A program made the translations under genes and the position numbers. DNA of 30,233 nt from assembly GCA_041306075.1 (NCBI GenBank), contig JBFYKH010000056.1:1-30233 (forward strand), read 5' to 3'. A model generated the notes under the pieces. The model searched no databases. It was given only the letters and a program-made list of their open reading frames with translations, and was not told where the DNA came from. Of this stretch, positions 14,138-21,797 are shown piece by piece (within the stretch, counting starts at the first letter, position 1; each line of letters opens with the position of its first letter). The DNA comes from JAHIYG01 sp041306075 (GTDB lineage Archaea; Altiarchaeota; Altiarchaeia; IMC4; SCGC-AAA252-I15).

Positions 14138-15805
14138 ATGACAGCTGAATTCGATGTGGGTGTCAAGGAGTTCGGAAGGCTCGGCGCGAGAAAGAAGGCT
14201 GCGGGCCTCGCGAAACCGACGGGGGGCCAGGACATACGCGACATATACTCCATCGAACTGGAAGGCCTGTCCGAGCTGACGGGCATAGACCCGGCGAGGC
14301 TGCTTGCCAAACTGAAGGGGAGGATACCCGAATACGACCGGGAGTTCAAGGAGACGCGCGAACGCGCCTTCGCGCTCGCAAACTACCGGCTAACCAACGA
14401 GGCGGCTGACGCCGTCGCGGAGTCGATGCTCGCCACCGAGCTCGTGAAACGGCTCGTGTACGAGGCGGGAAGCTATGAGAGGGCGATGGACCACGCCTGC
14501 AGGAGATACGGGCTCCGAAGAGGCGACCTGAAGGGGGGAGCCGCGCCGGGCGGCCTGAAGGCGGTCGAGCTCGCAGGAGACCAGGACGTCAGGCGGGCCT
14601 GGAGGCTCATCACCGGCACATACGGCGCCGGCTCCGCCCTAGCCCCCGAGTCGCTCCTTGAGCTTACGCGGATAGGCAGGCTCCTCGCCGTGGCCGACGG
14701 GGGAGGCGCCCTCGCAGGCACGGTGCTCATACTCAGGGACATGCGCGGCAACTCCGTGATACACTCGTACAGCGTCGCCAGGGGATACAGGGGCCTCGGC
14801 GTCGGCTCCATGCTCCTCAACGCCGCGGAGGAGCGGGCCGGCGGCAGGATAATCTGGACCGGCCGCTCCACGAGCCTCATCTACAACTTCCGGTACCTCC
14901 TTGACAGGGGATACGTCGGCATGCGCTTCGTGAGTGAGACCTACGGCGACGGGAGCCCGATAATCTTCTTCGAGAAGAGGCTGGACGGGGCGGAGGTTGA
15001 AGGCAAGGGCCTCGGGGAACGACTATCCGTCGCCGCTTCCGACGCCCGGGCCCTCGGGGAGGCCATGGACACAGGATACCGGATAGTCGACTGCGTCCAG
15101 TCCGGCGGCGAAGACGACCTGCTCATACTGGAGAGGATTACAGGGGACGACGTTTTCTCCGCCGCGGCAGAAGGCGGCTGCCGGGAGGATGGCGGGTTCG
15201 AGCCCGTGAGGACCGCCGAAGACCTCGGAGGCGTCATGAAGCTCGCGCGCGACACGGGCCGGGGGGAACTGGATTATATCCTCCTGCGCATCATCGCCTA
15301 CGCAGGCTTCCCGCTCATGGTGAGGGAGGACGGGGATTTGACCGGCTTCGCAGGCATGATGTGCGACGGGGGAGGGCTGCTCTACCTGCACTCCGTCATC
15401 GCCGAAGCCGGGGACCTCCCCGCCCTGCTGGAAAGCGCCAGGATATACGCGCACAAGAACGGCTTCAAGCGCGTGGAGTACACGCACCAGATGGACGACG
15501 CCGAAGGCCTGGAAGCCGCGTTCAAATCCGGCTACGCAGGCGTGAGGGCGTACGTCAACGTCCTGGAGTCCGGAGTCAGCAGACTGCACATGCGGTTCGA
15601 GGAGGGGCTCTCCGCGAGCCTGAGGCGCGAGAGCGCCGACGCCAAAGCCGTGGACAGGAAATCCGAGCTCGATGGGAAGCAGCCGGCCATATCAGTCGAC
15701 GCCGCCGACTACCCGCTCATAGAGGCCGCCCTCGCCAACGGCTACATGGCGGCATCCGCCTCCCAGGGCAGGATGCGGCTCGTCCGGTTACGGCAGGACG
15801 TTTAA
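14138..15805 (+). CDS. Large GNAT-type protein with a second degenerate GNAT-like half
   Basis: This 555-residue protein contains a recognisable GCN5-related N-acetyltransferase domain at about 150-275: an acyl-CoA pyrophosphate loop in SVARGYRGLGVGSMLL, then the IYNFRYLLDRGYVGMRF helix and strand typical of the fold's end. Residues 1-145 are helical and unfamiliar. A second region at about 345-470 (MKLARDTG ... LTGFAGMM ... LYLHSVI ... ALLESARIYAHKNGFKRVEY ... FKSGYAGVRAYVNVLE) has the order of GNAT secondary structure but lacks the R-x-x-G-x-[GA] loop, so it is probably non-catalytic. The last 90 residues could be a third short repeat. It follows cutA by 6 bases and is followed by another GNAT-like gene. 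The substrate is unknown. Confidence 0.75.
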   Translation: MTAEFDVGVKEFGRLGARKKAAGLAKPTGGQDIRDIYSIELEGLSELTGIDPARLLAKLKGRIPEYDREFKETRERAFALANYRLTNEAADAVAESMLATELVKRLVYEAGSYERAMDHACRRYGLRRGDLKGGAAPGGLKAVELAGDQDVRRAWRLITGTYGAGSALAPESLLELTRIGRLLAVADGGGALAGTVLILRDMRGNSVIHSYSVARGYRGLGVGSMLLNAAEERAGGRIIWTGRSTSLIYNFRYLLDRGYVGMRFVSETYGDGSPIIFFEKRLDGAEVEGKGLGERLSVAASDARALGEAMDTGYRIVDCVQSGGEDDLLILERITGDDVFSAAAEGGCREDGGFEPVRTAEDLGGVMKLARDTGRGELDYILLRIIAYAGFPLMVREDGDLTGFAGMMCDGGGLLYLHSVIAEAGDLPALLESARIYAHKNGFKRVEYTHQMDDAEGLEAAFKSGYAGVRAYVNVLESGVSRLHMRFEEGLSASLRRESADAKAVDRKSELDGKQPAISVDAADYPLIEAALANGYMAASASQGRMRLVRLRQDV

Positions 15806-15807
15806 GT
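15801..15807 (+). promoter_or_regulatory. TATA box for the GNAT-like/UvrC unit
   Basis: TTTAAGT is centred 27 bases before the ATG at 15831 and overlaps the stop codon of the upstream gene. The spacing fits a leaderless transcript. Confidence 0.45.
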
Positions 15808-15830
15808 ACTCTGACGCCCCAGTTGATACC

Positions 15831-16454
15831 ATGCAGAGGAGCCGTACGGCCGGCGGCGGGGAGTCTGAGGGCAGGACGGTCAGGTTCATGGGCGACGGCG
15901 ACAGGAAGGCCGTCCTCGGATTCCTCAGGGAGATAGACGAGCGGTTCCTGCCGCCCCTGTCCAGCCCTAAGAGGAGAGGCAGCATAGAAGGCTACCTCGA
16001 CTACATGCTAGCCGAAGGCAGGGGGAAGGTGCTCCTGTACGAGAAGGACGGGAGGGTGGAGGGGCTCTTCAGCTACAGGTTCGAGGGAGACCGCCTCGAC
16101 ACCATGTACCTCTGCGCGGCCGGCGTCAGGGAGCCGAGGAGCGGGGCGGTGGCGCTGTACCGGATGTGCGAGGCCATGGTCGACGCCGAAAGGGACAGGG
16201 ACATACTGAGGGTCTGGGCGAAGACGTGGGAGGGCAACCAGGACAGCAGGAGATTCCTGGAAAAAATCGGCTTGAAGCTCAAGGAGACCGTGCCCGGCGA
16301 CTTCGGCGGCTCAAGGACGACGGTCACCTACGAGGGCGCATGGCAGGACATCGTTGGCTTCTTCGACAGGCGCGTGCGCCGCGAGCCCCCGCTGCCGGAA
16401 CTGAAGAGCGGGATCGCCGGAGGGCGGGGCGAAGGCGGAAACGGGCTGATGTGA
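15831..16454 (+). CDS. GNAT-family N-acetyltransferase-like protein
   Basis: This 207-residue protein opens with about 15 flexible residues, then shows a GNAT-like order: VRFMGDGDRKAVLGFLREID (first strand and helix), VLLYEKDGRVEGLFSYRFEGD (central hairpin), DTMYLCAAGVREPRSGAVALYRMCEAMV (core strand and CoA-binding helix) and AKTWEGNQDSRRFLEKIGLKLKETV (the N-x-[RS]-x-F-x-x-x-G-F-like end). The canonical R-x-x-G-x-[GA] loop is replaced by EPRSGAV, so CoA binding may be altered. Its own TATA box suggests it begins a transcription unit with uvrC, which starts 5 bases after its stop. The substrate is unknown. Confidence 0.72.
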   Translation: MQRSRTAGGGESEGRTVRFMGDGDRKAVLGFLREIDERFLPPLSSPKRRGSIEGYLDYMLAEGRGKVLLYEKDGRVEGLFSYRFEGDRLDTMYLCAAGVREPRSGAVALYRMCEAMVDAERDRDILRVWAKTWEGNQDSRRFLEKIGLKLKETVPGDFGGSRTTVTYEGAWQDIVGFFDRRVRREPPLPELKSGIAGGRGEGGNGLM

Positions 16455-16459
16455 CGGCC

Positions 16460-18061
16460 ATGGACGACAGATTGGCATCCGCGATAGGGAACGCCCCTGA
16501 CAAGCCGGGAGTCTACGTCTGGAAGGACCCGCTCGGCAGGATGCTCTACGTCGGCAAGGCCGGGAGCCTCCGGGACAGGCTGAGGAGCTACCTGAGGGCC
16601 GAAGACCCGAAGACGCTCAAGCTCGTCGGCGCCGCCTCCAAAATCGAGACCGTCGTCACCGGCTCAGAGGAGGAGGCGCTCATACTAGAGGACGCGCTGG
16701 TGAAACAGAACCAGCCCAGATACAACGTACGGCTCCGCGACGACAAAAGGTACCCGTACATAAGGGTGACCGCGTCTGAGAAGCACCCGAGGATTGACGT
16801 CGTCAGGAGGGTGGTCCTCGACGGCTCAAAATACTACGGCCCGTACACGGACGCCCAGGCGGTGAGGCGGGTGATAAGCCTCGTCGGCGGACTCTTCGGG
16901 CTCAGGAGATGCAGGCACGACTTGAGGGGGATAAAGAGGCCGTGCATACAGTACAGGATGGGCAGGTGCGCCGCCCCGTGCGGGCCCATAAGCGAGGATG
17001 AATACAGGGGGAGGGTCGAACGCGCCTGCCGGTTCCTGGGGGGAGACAACAAAAGCCTCAGGAGGGAGCTCGCCGGGAGGATACGGGCGCACTCGGGGAA
17101 GCTGGAGTACGAGGAGGCGGCAGAACTAAGGGACACCCTGAGGGCTCTCGACAGCCTCGACAAGAGACAGGGCCTGTCCTCAGCCGGGCTCCCGGACATG
17201 GACGTCCTCGGATACGCGTACATGGACGGGAGGGCGAACGTCACCCAATTGAAGGTGAGGGAACACAAGGTCGCCGCCGTCCTCCACCACCCCCTCAAAG
17301 GCGAGTACGCGGACAGCCCGTCCGAGTCCATGAAGGCGTTCATCAAACAGCACTACGCCGCCGCCGACATCACCCCCAAACTCATAGTAGCCTCCGCAGA
17401 GCCGGCGGACAGGAGGATACTCGAAGCCGCACTGGCGGCCCTCGGACACAAGGTGCGGGTGGAGGCCGCGTTCAGGGGCGCGAAGAGGAAGCTCGCGGAA
17501 ATTGCGGTCGAGAACAGCCTCCACCAGCTCGAACAGGACCGGCTCCTGGAAGAGGCCCCGAAGCCCCTCGACGCATTGGTGAGGCTCCTCAGGCTCCCTC
17601 GGCCCCCGAGGCGTATAGAAGGCTACGACGTCAGCAACCTCGGCGGCAAAGGCATCGTCGCAGGCATGGTCGTCTACGCGGACGGCGCCCCAGACAAACG
17701 GGAGTACAGGACGTTCAGGATACGCCGCCCAGGACAGGACGACGCAAGAAGCCTCGCCGAGGCCGTCGAAAGGCGCTTCGGCCATGACGAGTGGCCGACT
17801 CCCGATATCGTCCTCTTGGACGGGGGGAGGATGCAGCTTTCTGCCTGCGCGCCCCACATCCCCCCGGGCGTGACGGTCCTCGCCCTCGCGAAGGAGAACG
17901 AGGAGCTGTACATGCCGTCGCGGAGGGAGCCCGTCAGGCTCCCGAAAGACCATCCCGGACTCCTCCTCCTGAGGGGGGTCCGCGACGAAGCCCACAGGTT
18001 CAGCGGACGATACCAGCGAATCAGGAGGAAGAGGAGCTTCCTTCGGCAGCCTGGCGCCTGA
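16460..18061 (+). CDS. uvrC: UvrC excinuclease subunit lacking the C-terminal HhH domain
   Basis: This 533-residue protein is the incision subunit of UvrABC nucleotide-excision repair. An N-terminal GIY-YIG nuclease is present (GVY 17-19, YVG 30-32, R40, with the following helix), then the Cys set CRHDL ... PCIQY ... RCAAPCG, a site reported to hold an iron-sulfur cluster in UvrC. Next are a UVR domain (LEYEEAAELRDTL, the UvrB contact) and the RNase H-like second nuclease (EGYDVSN ... LLDGGRMQL ... ALAKENEELYMP ... DEAHRFSGRYQRIRRKRS). Family members of about 600 residues continue with a double helix-hairpin-helix; here the protein stops just after this point. No remnant of it is seen in the next bases, which belong to a convergent gene that overlaps by 41. 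The start is the ATG after the GNAT-like gene. Confidence 0.94.
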   Translation: MDDRLASAIGNAPDKPGVYVWKDPLGRMLYVGKAGSLRDRLRSYLRAEDPKTLKLVGAASKIETVVTGSEEEALILEDALVKQNQPRYNVRLRDDKRYPYIRVTASEKHPRIDVVRRVVLDGSKYYGPYTDAQAVRRVISLVGGLFGLRRCRHDLRGIKRPCIQYRMGRCAAPCGPISEDEYRGRVERACRFLGGDNKSLRRELAGRIRAHSGKLEYEEAAELRDTLRALDSLDKRQGLSSAGLPDMDVLGYAYMDGRANVTQLKVREHKVAAVLHHPLKGEYADSPSESMKAFIKQHYAAADITPKLIVASAEPADRRILEAALAALGHKVRVEAAFRGAKRKLAEIAVENSLHQLEQDRLLEEAPKPLDALVRLLRLPRPPRRIEGYDVSNLGGKGIVAGMVVYADGAPDKREYRTFRIRRPGQDDARSLAEAVERRFGHDEWPTPDIVLLDGGRMQLSACAPHIPPGVTVLALAKENEELYMPSRREPVRLPKDHPGLLLLRGVRDEAHRFSGRYQRIRRKRSFLRQPGA

Positions 18062-18377
18062 GCCTCCTGGCGTCCGCGACCTTCTGCTCGCACTTCTCCT
18101 GCGAGGACAATCTGTCGTGGCCCATGCAGTACATGTCGTTGTCGAGCTTCACCGACACGTCGTCGATGCACTTGGCCCTCAGCGCCGGAGTCGGTATGTC
18201 CTTGCAGTACGCGGGATTCAGGAGGGACATGCTCCGGTTGTAGACGCACTCGCCCCTTAGTTTCGCGTCCAGGAACGTGTTGCAGTCGACCTCCTCCTCC
18301 CTCTGGCAGCCCGAGGACAGGACGACCGCCAGAACGGCCGCGGCCGACAGGAACACTAGGCGCGTATCAGCCGCCAT
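18021..18377 (-). CDS. Lipoprotein with helical Cys repeats
   Basis: This 118-residue protein has a signal and lipobox (LSSGC, Cys 24). The mature part has two helix-type repeats of the form C-x(13,14)-YC-x(11,12)-C: one starts GECVYNRSMSLL and ends LRAKC, the second covers VSVKLDNDMYCMG to EKC. A Ser-rich basic tail follows. Paired Cys in such repeats probably form disulfides outside the cell (inference). The start overlaps the end of the PAS/coiled-coil gene by 11 bases, so the two are probably translated from one transcript. The 3' end overlaps uvrC by 41 bases on the opposite strand. I know similar Cys-helix repeats from DPANN-type archaeal proteins, without a defined function. Confidence 0.72.
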   Translation of the reverse strand: MAADTRLVFLSAAAVLAVVLSSGCQREEEVDCNTFLDAKLRGECVYNRSMSLLNPAYCKDIPTPALRAKCIDDVSVKLDNDMYCMGHDRLSSQEKCEQKVADARRLRRQAAEGSSSSS

Positions 18378-20358
18378 CCCCCTTCCCTTCGCCGCCCTTG
18401 GGCTTAGGCTCTGGCCCGCGGTCCAGCTCCCCGAGCCTCGCCTTCACGAGGGACTCGAGGTCCGACAGAATCTTCTTGTCCTCCCTGAGCACGGACTCCT
18501 CCTCCCGCTTCACCTTGTCCAGCTCCGCCTCCTGCTCCGCCGACTTCTTCTTCATCGACTCGATGTGCTTGATGAGCCTCCACTCCTCGTCCCTCACCGA
18601 CTTCAGCTTCGACTCCTCGGCTGTGAACTCCTCCGACACCCGCGACAGCCTGGCCTGAAGCTCCGACACCTTCACCCTTAGTGCGGCCTTCTCCTCGTCC
18701 TCCCGGGGCTTCCTGGACTCCTCCGCCAGCCGGGCGTTGTCGTTGCTGAGCCGCACGTTCTCCTCCTGGACGGCCTTCAGCTCGTCCCGAGCGCGCTGCA
18801 GACCCTCCCTCTCCTTAGCCAGCCTGGCCGCCTCGGCCTTCGCCTCCTGCGCGTCCGCCTTGTACACCAGGAGCCCCTGGTTCTCACCCTTCAGCCTCGC
18901 GCACTCCTCCTTCAGGGACTGGTTCGAAGCCGCAAGCTGCCCCGCACCCTCGGCCGCCTTCCGCAGCCTATCGCACTCGGCCTTCAGGGAGGCGACCTCC
19001 TCCCTCGCCTGCTCTAGGACCGCGGCGACGCCCTGGAGGCGAGACGCCTCGGCCTTCAACGCGGCGTTCTCCTTCAGGGACCCCGCCAGCTGCGCCTCCG
19101 CCTCCTTCGCCCTGGCGGCGTCCTGATACAGCCTCTTGGACTGAGCCTGCAATTCGTCGTTCTGGGCCGACAGGTCCTTGACCTGCTGCCTCAGCGTCGT
19201 AGCGTCGCGGCTGGCCTGCGCCATCCTGGAATTCTCCTCCGAGAGCGCGAGGACCTGCCTCTTGAGGCCGGCAGCCTCCTCCGTCAGCGGCTTAAGCCGG
19301 CTTCGCGCTTCCTCTGCCTCCTTGAGGAGGGCCATGAGCTCCGCGTTCTGCTTCTTCACCACCGGCATCTCCTGCCTGAGGGACTCGGCCTCCGCCTCGC
19401 CCTTCGCAAGCCTCGCGTTCTCCGCCGAGAGCTGCCTGACCTGGTTCTGGAATTCCGCATTCTGCTTCTGGAGCGTCAACGCCTGCTGGTTCGAGGAGGC
19501 GGACGACTCCTTCGCCGCTTGGAACTCCGACTGGAGGCGGGCGTTCTCCAGCTTCAACGCCTTGACCTCGTCCGCCGCCCCGGCGTTCTCCTTAACCCCC
19601 CAGCGCATCTTCAGGTTCTCGTCCTCGAGGACCTTGTAGTTCGCCTTGAGCTGCTCAATCTGCTTCTCGAGCGAATCCGCCTTCGACTTCGCGGACGGGT
19701 AATCCTGCTCGAACTGCCTGAGCTTGGACGCCGACTCCGAGAGCTTCTTGGCCTGCCCCTGCAGGTCCGTGTTCTGCGCCGTCAGGTTCTGCACCTGCTG
19801 CCTGAGCTTGTTAGACTCCGACTCCGCCTTCTTCAGCTGGTCGCCGGACGCGTTGACCTTGCCCTGCAGCTCCTGGACCTGCGTCCTAGCCCTCGCCAGG
19901 TCCTTGACGAGGTCCTCCTTCTTGCCGGCCTGGAGGACGGGCCTCATCTGGTCCACCTCCTCCTGCAGCCGCTTAGGCTTCGTCACGTCCGACGCCACTA
20001 TTATGGCCGCGACGGTGTTGTCGCCGTCCCGGACCGGGGAGACCCGCACCGCATACCAGACGTTCGCGTTCTCCGCCGCCGGCAGCCCCATCTCGAAGGT
20101 CTTCGGCTGGCTGGACTTGAACACGTCCTCGACGACGTCCCTGAGCTTGTCATGGTACGCGGAAGGAATCAGGTCGAACGCCTCGATGCCGAAGAGGCGC
20201 GTGACTGTTATCCCGGGCAGGGGACGGTTGTAATACAGGACCAGGAGGCCGCGGTTGACTGTGAATATGTGGTCCAGGGAGGTCTCAAGGAGCCCCTTCA
20301 TCATGGTCTCCATGTCCTTGAACTCCGACTCAATCCTGGCCTTCTCGGCGTCCCCCAT
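18367..20358 (-). CDS. PAS-domain protein with a 500-residue coiled coil
   Basis: This 663-residue soluble protein has an N-terminal PAS domain (about 15-135): LETSLDHIFTVNRGLLVLYYN, FDLIPSAYHDKLRDVVEDVF, and the closing strand VWYAVRVSPVRDGDNTVAAIIVASDVT. From about 140 to 640 it is continuous heptad-rich coiled coil, high in Lys, Glu, Ala, Gln and Leu, with no kinase, cyclase or DNA-binding output. The tail is Pro/Lys/Gly-rich. PAS domains sense small molecules, redox state or light through a bound cofactor; the rod may transmit or scaffold (inference). It is divergent from the hydE/hydG pair, with its own TATA box 26 bases upstream, and is followed by an overlapping Cys-repeat lipoprotein. 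The coiled coil also resembles SMC-like or cytoskeletal rods, but there are no ATPase heads. Confidence 0.85.
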   Translation of the reverse strand: MGDAEKARIESEFKDMETMMKGLLETSLDHIFTVNRGLLVLYYNRPLPGITVTRLFGIEAFDLIPSAYHDKLRDVVEDVFKSSQPKTFEMGLPAAENANVWYAVRVSPVRDGDNTVAAIIVASDVTKPKRLQEEVDQMRPVLQAGKKEDLVKDLARARTQVQELQGKVNASGDQLKKAESESNKLRQQVQNLTAQNTDLQGQAKKLSESASKLRQFEQDYPSAKSKADSLEKQIEQLKANYKVLEDENLKMRWGVKENAGAADEVKALKLENARLQSEFQAAKESSASSNQQALTLQKQNAEFQNQVRQLSAENARLAKGEAEAESLRQEMPVVKKQNAELMALLKEAEEARSRLKPLTEEAAGLKRQVLALSEENSRMAQASRDATTLRQQVKDLSAQNDELQAQSKRLYQDAARAKEAEAQLAGSLKENAALKAEASRLQGVAAVLEQAREEVASLKAECDRLRKAAEGAGQLAASNQSLKEECARLKGENQGLLVYKADAQEAKAEAARLAKEREGLQRARDELKAVQEENVRLSNDNARLAEESRKPREDEEKAALRVKVSELQARLSRVSEEFTAEESKLKSVRDEEWRLIKHIESMKKKSAEQEAELDKVKREEESVLREDKKILSDLESLVKARLGELDRGPEPKPKGGEGKGDGG

Positions 20359-20379
20359 GTTAGATTATCTATCCGCTGG

Positions 20380-20388
20380 GAATATAAG
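20380..20388 (-). promoter_or_regulatory. TATA box for the PAS/coiled-coil gene
   Basis: The minus strand reads CTTATATTC centred 26 bases before the ATG at 20358, predicting a leaderless transcript. Confidence 0.5.
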
Positions 20389-20463
20389 AACGCCGCCAAC
20401 TCCTTAATGCGCAAAGGGGCCTGGCCTTGGAGGCAGCCCCCATCCCGTGGCAGAGCCCACCCC

Positions 20464-20471
20464 CTTATATG
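20464..20471 (+). promoter_or_regulatory. TATA box for the hypC-hydE/hydG operon
   Basis: CTTATATG is centred about 28 bases before the ATG at 20496, predicting a leaderless transcript. The 75 bases between this and the divergent box at 20380-20388 hold no gene. Confidence 0.5.
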
Positions 20472-20495
20472 CGGCCCCGCCTTTAGTTTAAACCG

Positions 20496-21797
20496 ATGTG
20501 CTATTCCATACCCGGCCGCGTCGTCGAAACAATGGGTAGGACGGCCGTCGTGGACTACTACGGGGAACACAGGACCGTCGTCAACGAGTTCGAAGGCCTC
20601 GCCCCCGGGGAATACGTCTACGCGCAGGGCGGCTTCATAGTCCAGAGGATACCCGGGGACGAGGCCAGGGAGATACTCGACGTCTGGAAGGAGCTGTTCT
20701 TCAGGCTGAAGGGCGTCGACGAGGCGAAGTCCGGGGACGCGAAACCGAAGGCCGCCGCGGAGTTCGCGAAACTCGTCGGCAAGGCCGAGATAAGCGGAGG
20801 ACTCCAGGTGGGCGACATAGCCGCCATGTTGTCGGCCGAAGGCCCGGACGCGGAATACCTCGCCCTCGCAGCCAACAGGACGAGGAAGGCCGCCCTCGGG
20901 AACTCATGCTGCGTCCACGGGATAATAGAGTTCTCGAACTACTGCGCCAGCGACTGCGGATACTGCGGGATAAGGGATGAGAACAAGAAGCCGGAAAGGT
21001 ACAGGATGACCGTCGACGAGATAGCCGAGGCCGCCCTGGAGGCCGTCAACGTCCACGGCTTCAGGGCGCTCGTCCTGCAATCCGGCGACGACCCGGGATG
21101 CACGGATGACATGCTCGCCGAGGCGGTGAGCAAGGTCAGGGAGAAGTGCCCGGCACTGATAATCATGAGCGTTGGCACAAGGACCAGGGAATGCTACCGG
21201 AGGATGTACGAGGCGGGCGCCAGAGGCGCCCTCATAAGGTTCGAGACATCTAACCCGAAGCTCTACGCGCAACTCCACAAGGGGCTTAAGGCGTCCCTGG
21301 ACGAAAGGCTCCGGGCGATACGGGACGCCGTCGAACTCGGCTACGTCGTCGCCACCGGCTCCCTCATAGGCCTCCCCGGCCAGACCGACCTGGACATAGC
21401 GGGAGACATCACGCTAGCTAAGACCCTGAAGGCGGAGATGCACTCGTTCGGCCCCCTCATACCCCACCCGGACACGCCGCTCTGGGAATGCCCGAAGCCG
21501 CCGCTCAGGAGGGTCCTGAACGCCATCGCCGCCGACAGGCTCAACGACAGGGAGGCGAAGATACTCGTGACCACCGCGCTCGAGACCCTCGACGGCGAAG
21601 GCAGGCGCAGGGGCCTCATGGCAGGCGCTAACTCCCTCATGATAAACGTGACGCCCGCGAAGTACAGGATGAGTTACAGCATCTACCCCGGCCACGCGAG
21701 GCAGTCCGACGTCGCCGCAGACATACGCGGGACCCTCGACCTCCTCTACTCTCTCGGGCGCGCGCCCACCGACCTCGGGGTGAAAGCCGGTGCCTGA
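20496..21797 (+). CDS. hydE: HypC-HydE fusion: hydrogenase chaperone domain joined to radical-SAM [FeFe]-hydrogenase maturase
   Basis: This 433-residue protein has two parts. Residues 1 to about 72 match HypC/HupF: MCYSIPGRVV with the invariant Cys2, then AVVDYYGEHRTVV and GEYVYAQGGFIVQRIPGDEAREIL. In [NiFe]-hydrogenase maturation HypC carries the Fe(CN)2CO unit. After a short linker, residues about 88-433 match HydE: IIEFSNYCASDCGYCGIRDEN (cluster Cys 150, 154, 157), YRMTVDEI, VLQSGDDP, GSLIGLPGQT, GPLIPHPDTPLW, and GANSLMINVTPAKYRMSYSIYPG. HydE acts on the HydG-made Fe(CO)2(CN)Cys synthon while building the H-cluster subsite (established). HypC and HydE belong to different hydrogenase pathways, so the fusion is notable. 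It overlaps hydG by 8 bases. Biotin synthase-like or methylornithine synthase relatives are less likely because hydG is the partner. Confidence 0.9.
   Translation: MCYSIPGRVVETMGRTAVVDYYGEHRTVVNEFEGLAPGEYVYAQGGFIVQRIPGDEAREILDVWKELFFRLKGVDEAKSGDAKPKAAAEFAKLVGKAEISGGLQVGDIAAMLSAEGPDAEYLALAANRTRKAALGNSCCVHGIIEFSNYCASDCGYCGIRDENKKPERYRMTVDEIAEAALEAVNVHGFRALVLQSGDDPGCTDDMLAEAVSKVREKCPALIIMSVGTRTRECYRRMYEAGARGALIRFETSNPKLYAQLHKGLKASLDERLRAIRDAVELGYVVATGSLIGLPGQTDLDIAGDITLAKTLKAEMHSFGPLIPHPDTPLWECPKPPLRRVLNAIAADRLNDREAKILVTTALETLDGEGRRRGLMAGANSLMINVTPAKYRMSYSIYPGHARQSDVAADIRGTLDLLYSLGRAPTDLGVKAGA

Noticed and set aside
16166..16459. In-frame upstream extension of uvrC
   Set aside because: It overlaps the GNAT-like gene in another frame and has the Arg/Gly-rich composition of a shadow. 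UvrC homology begins at the ATG at 16460.
19519..20640. 373-codon plus-strand frame opposite the PAS/coiled-coil gene
   Set aside because: The Leu/Arg/Val-rich sequence is the reverse complement of a Lys/Glu/Ala coiled coil and runs into the hydE start.
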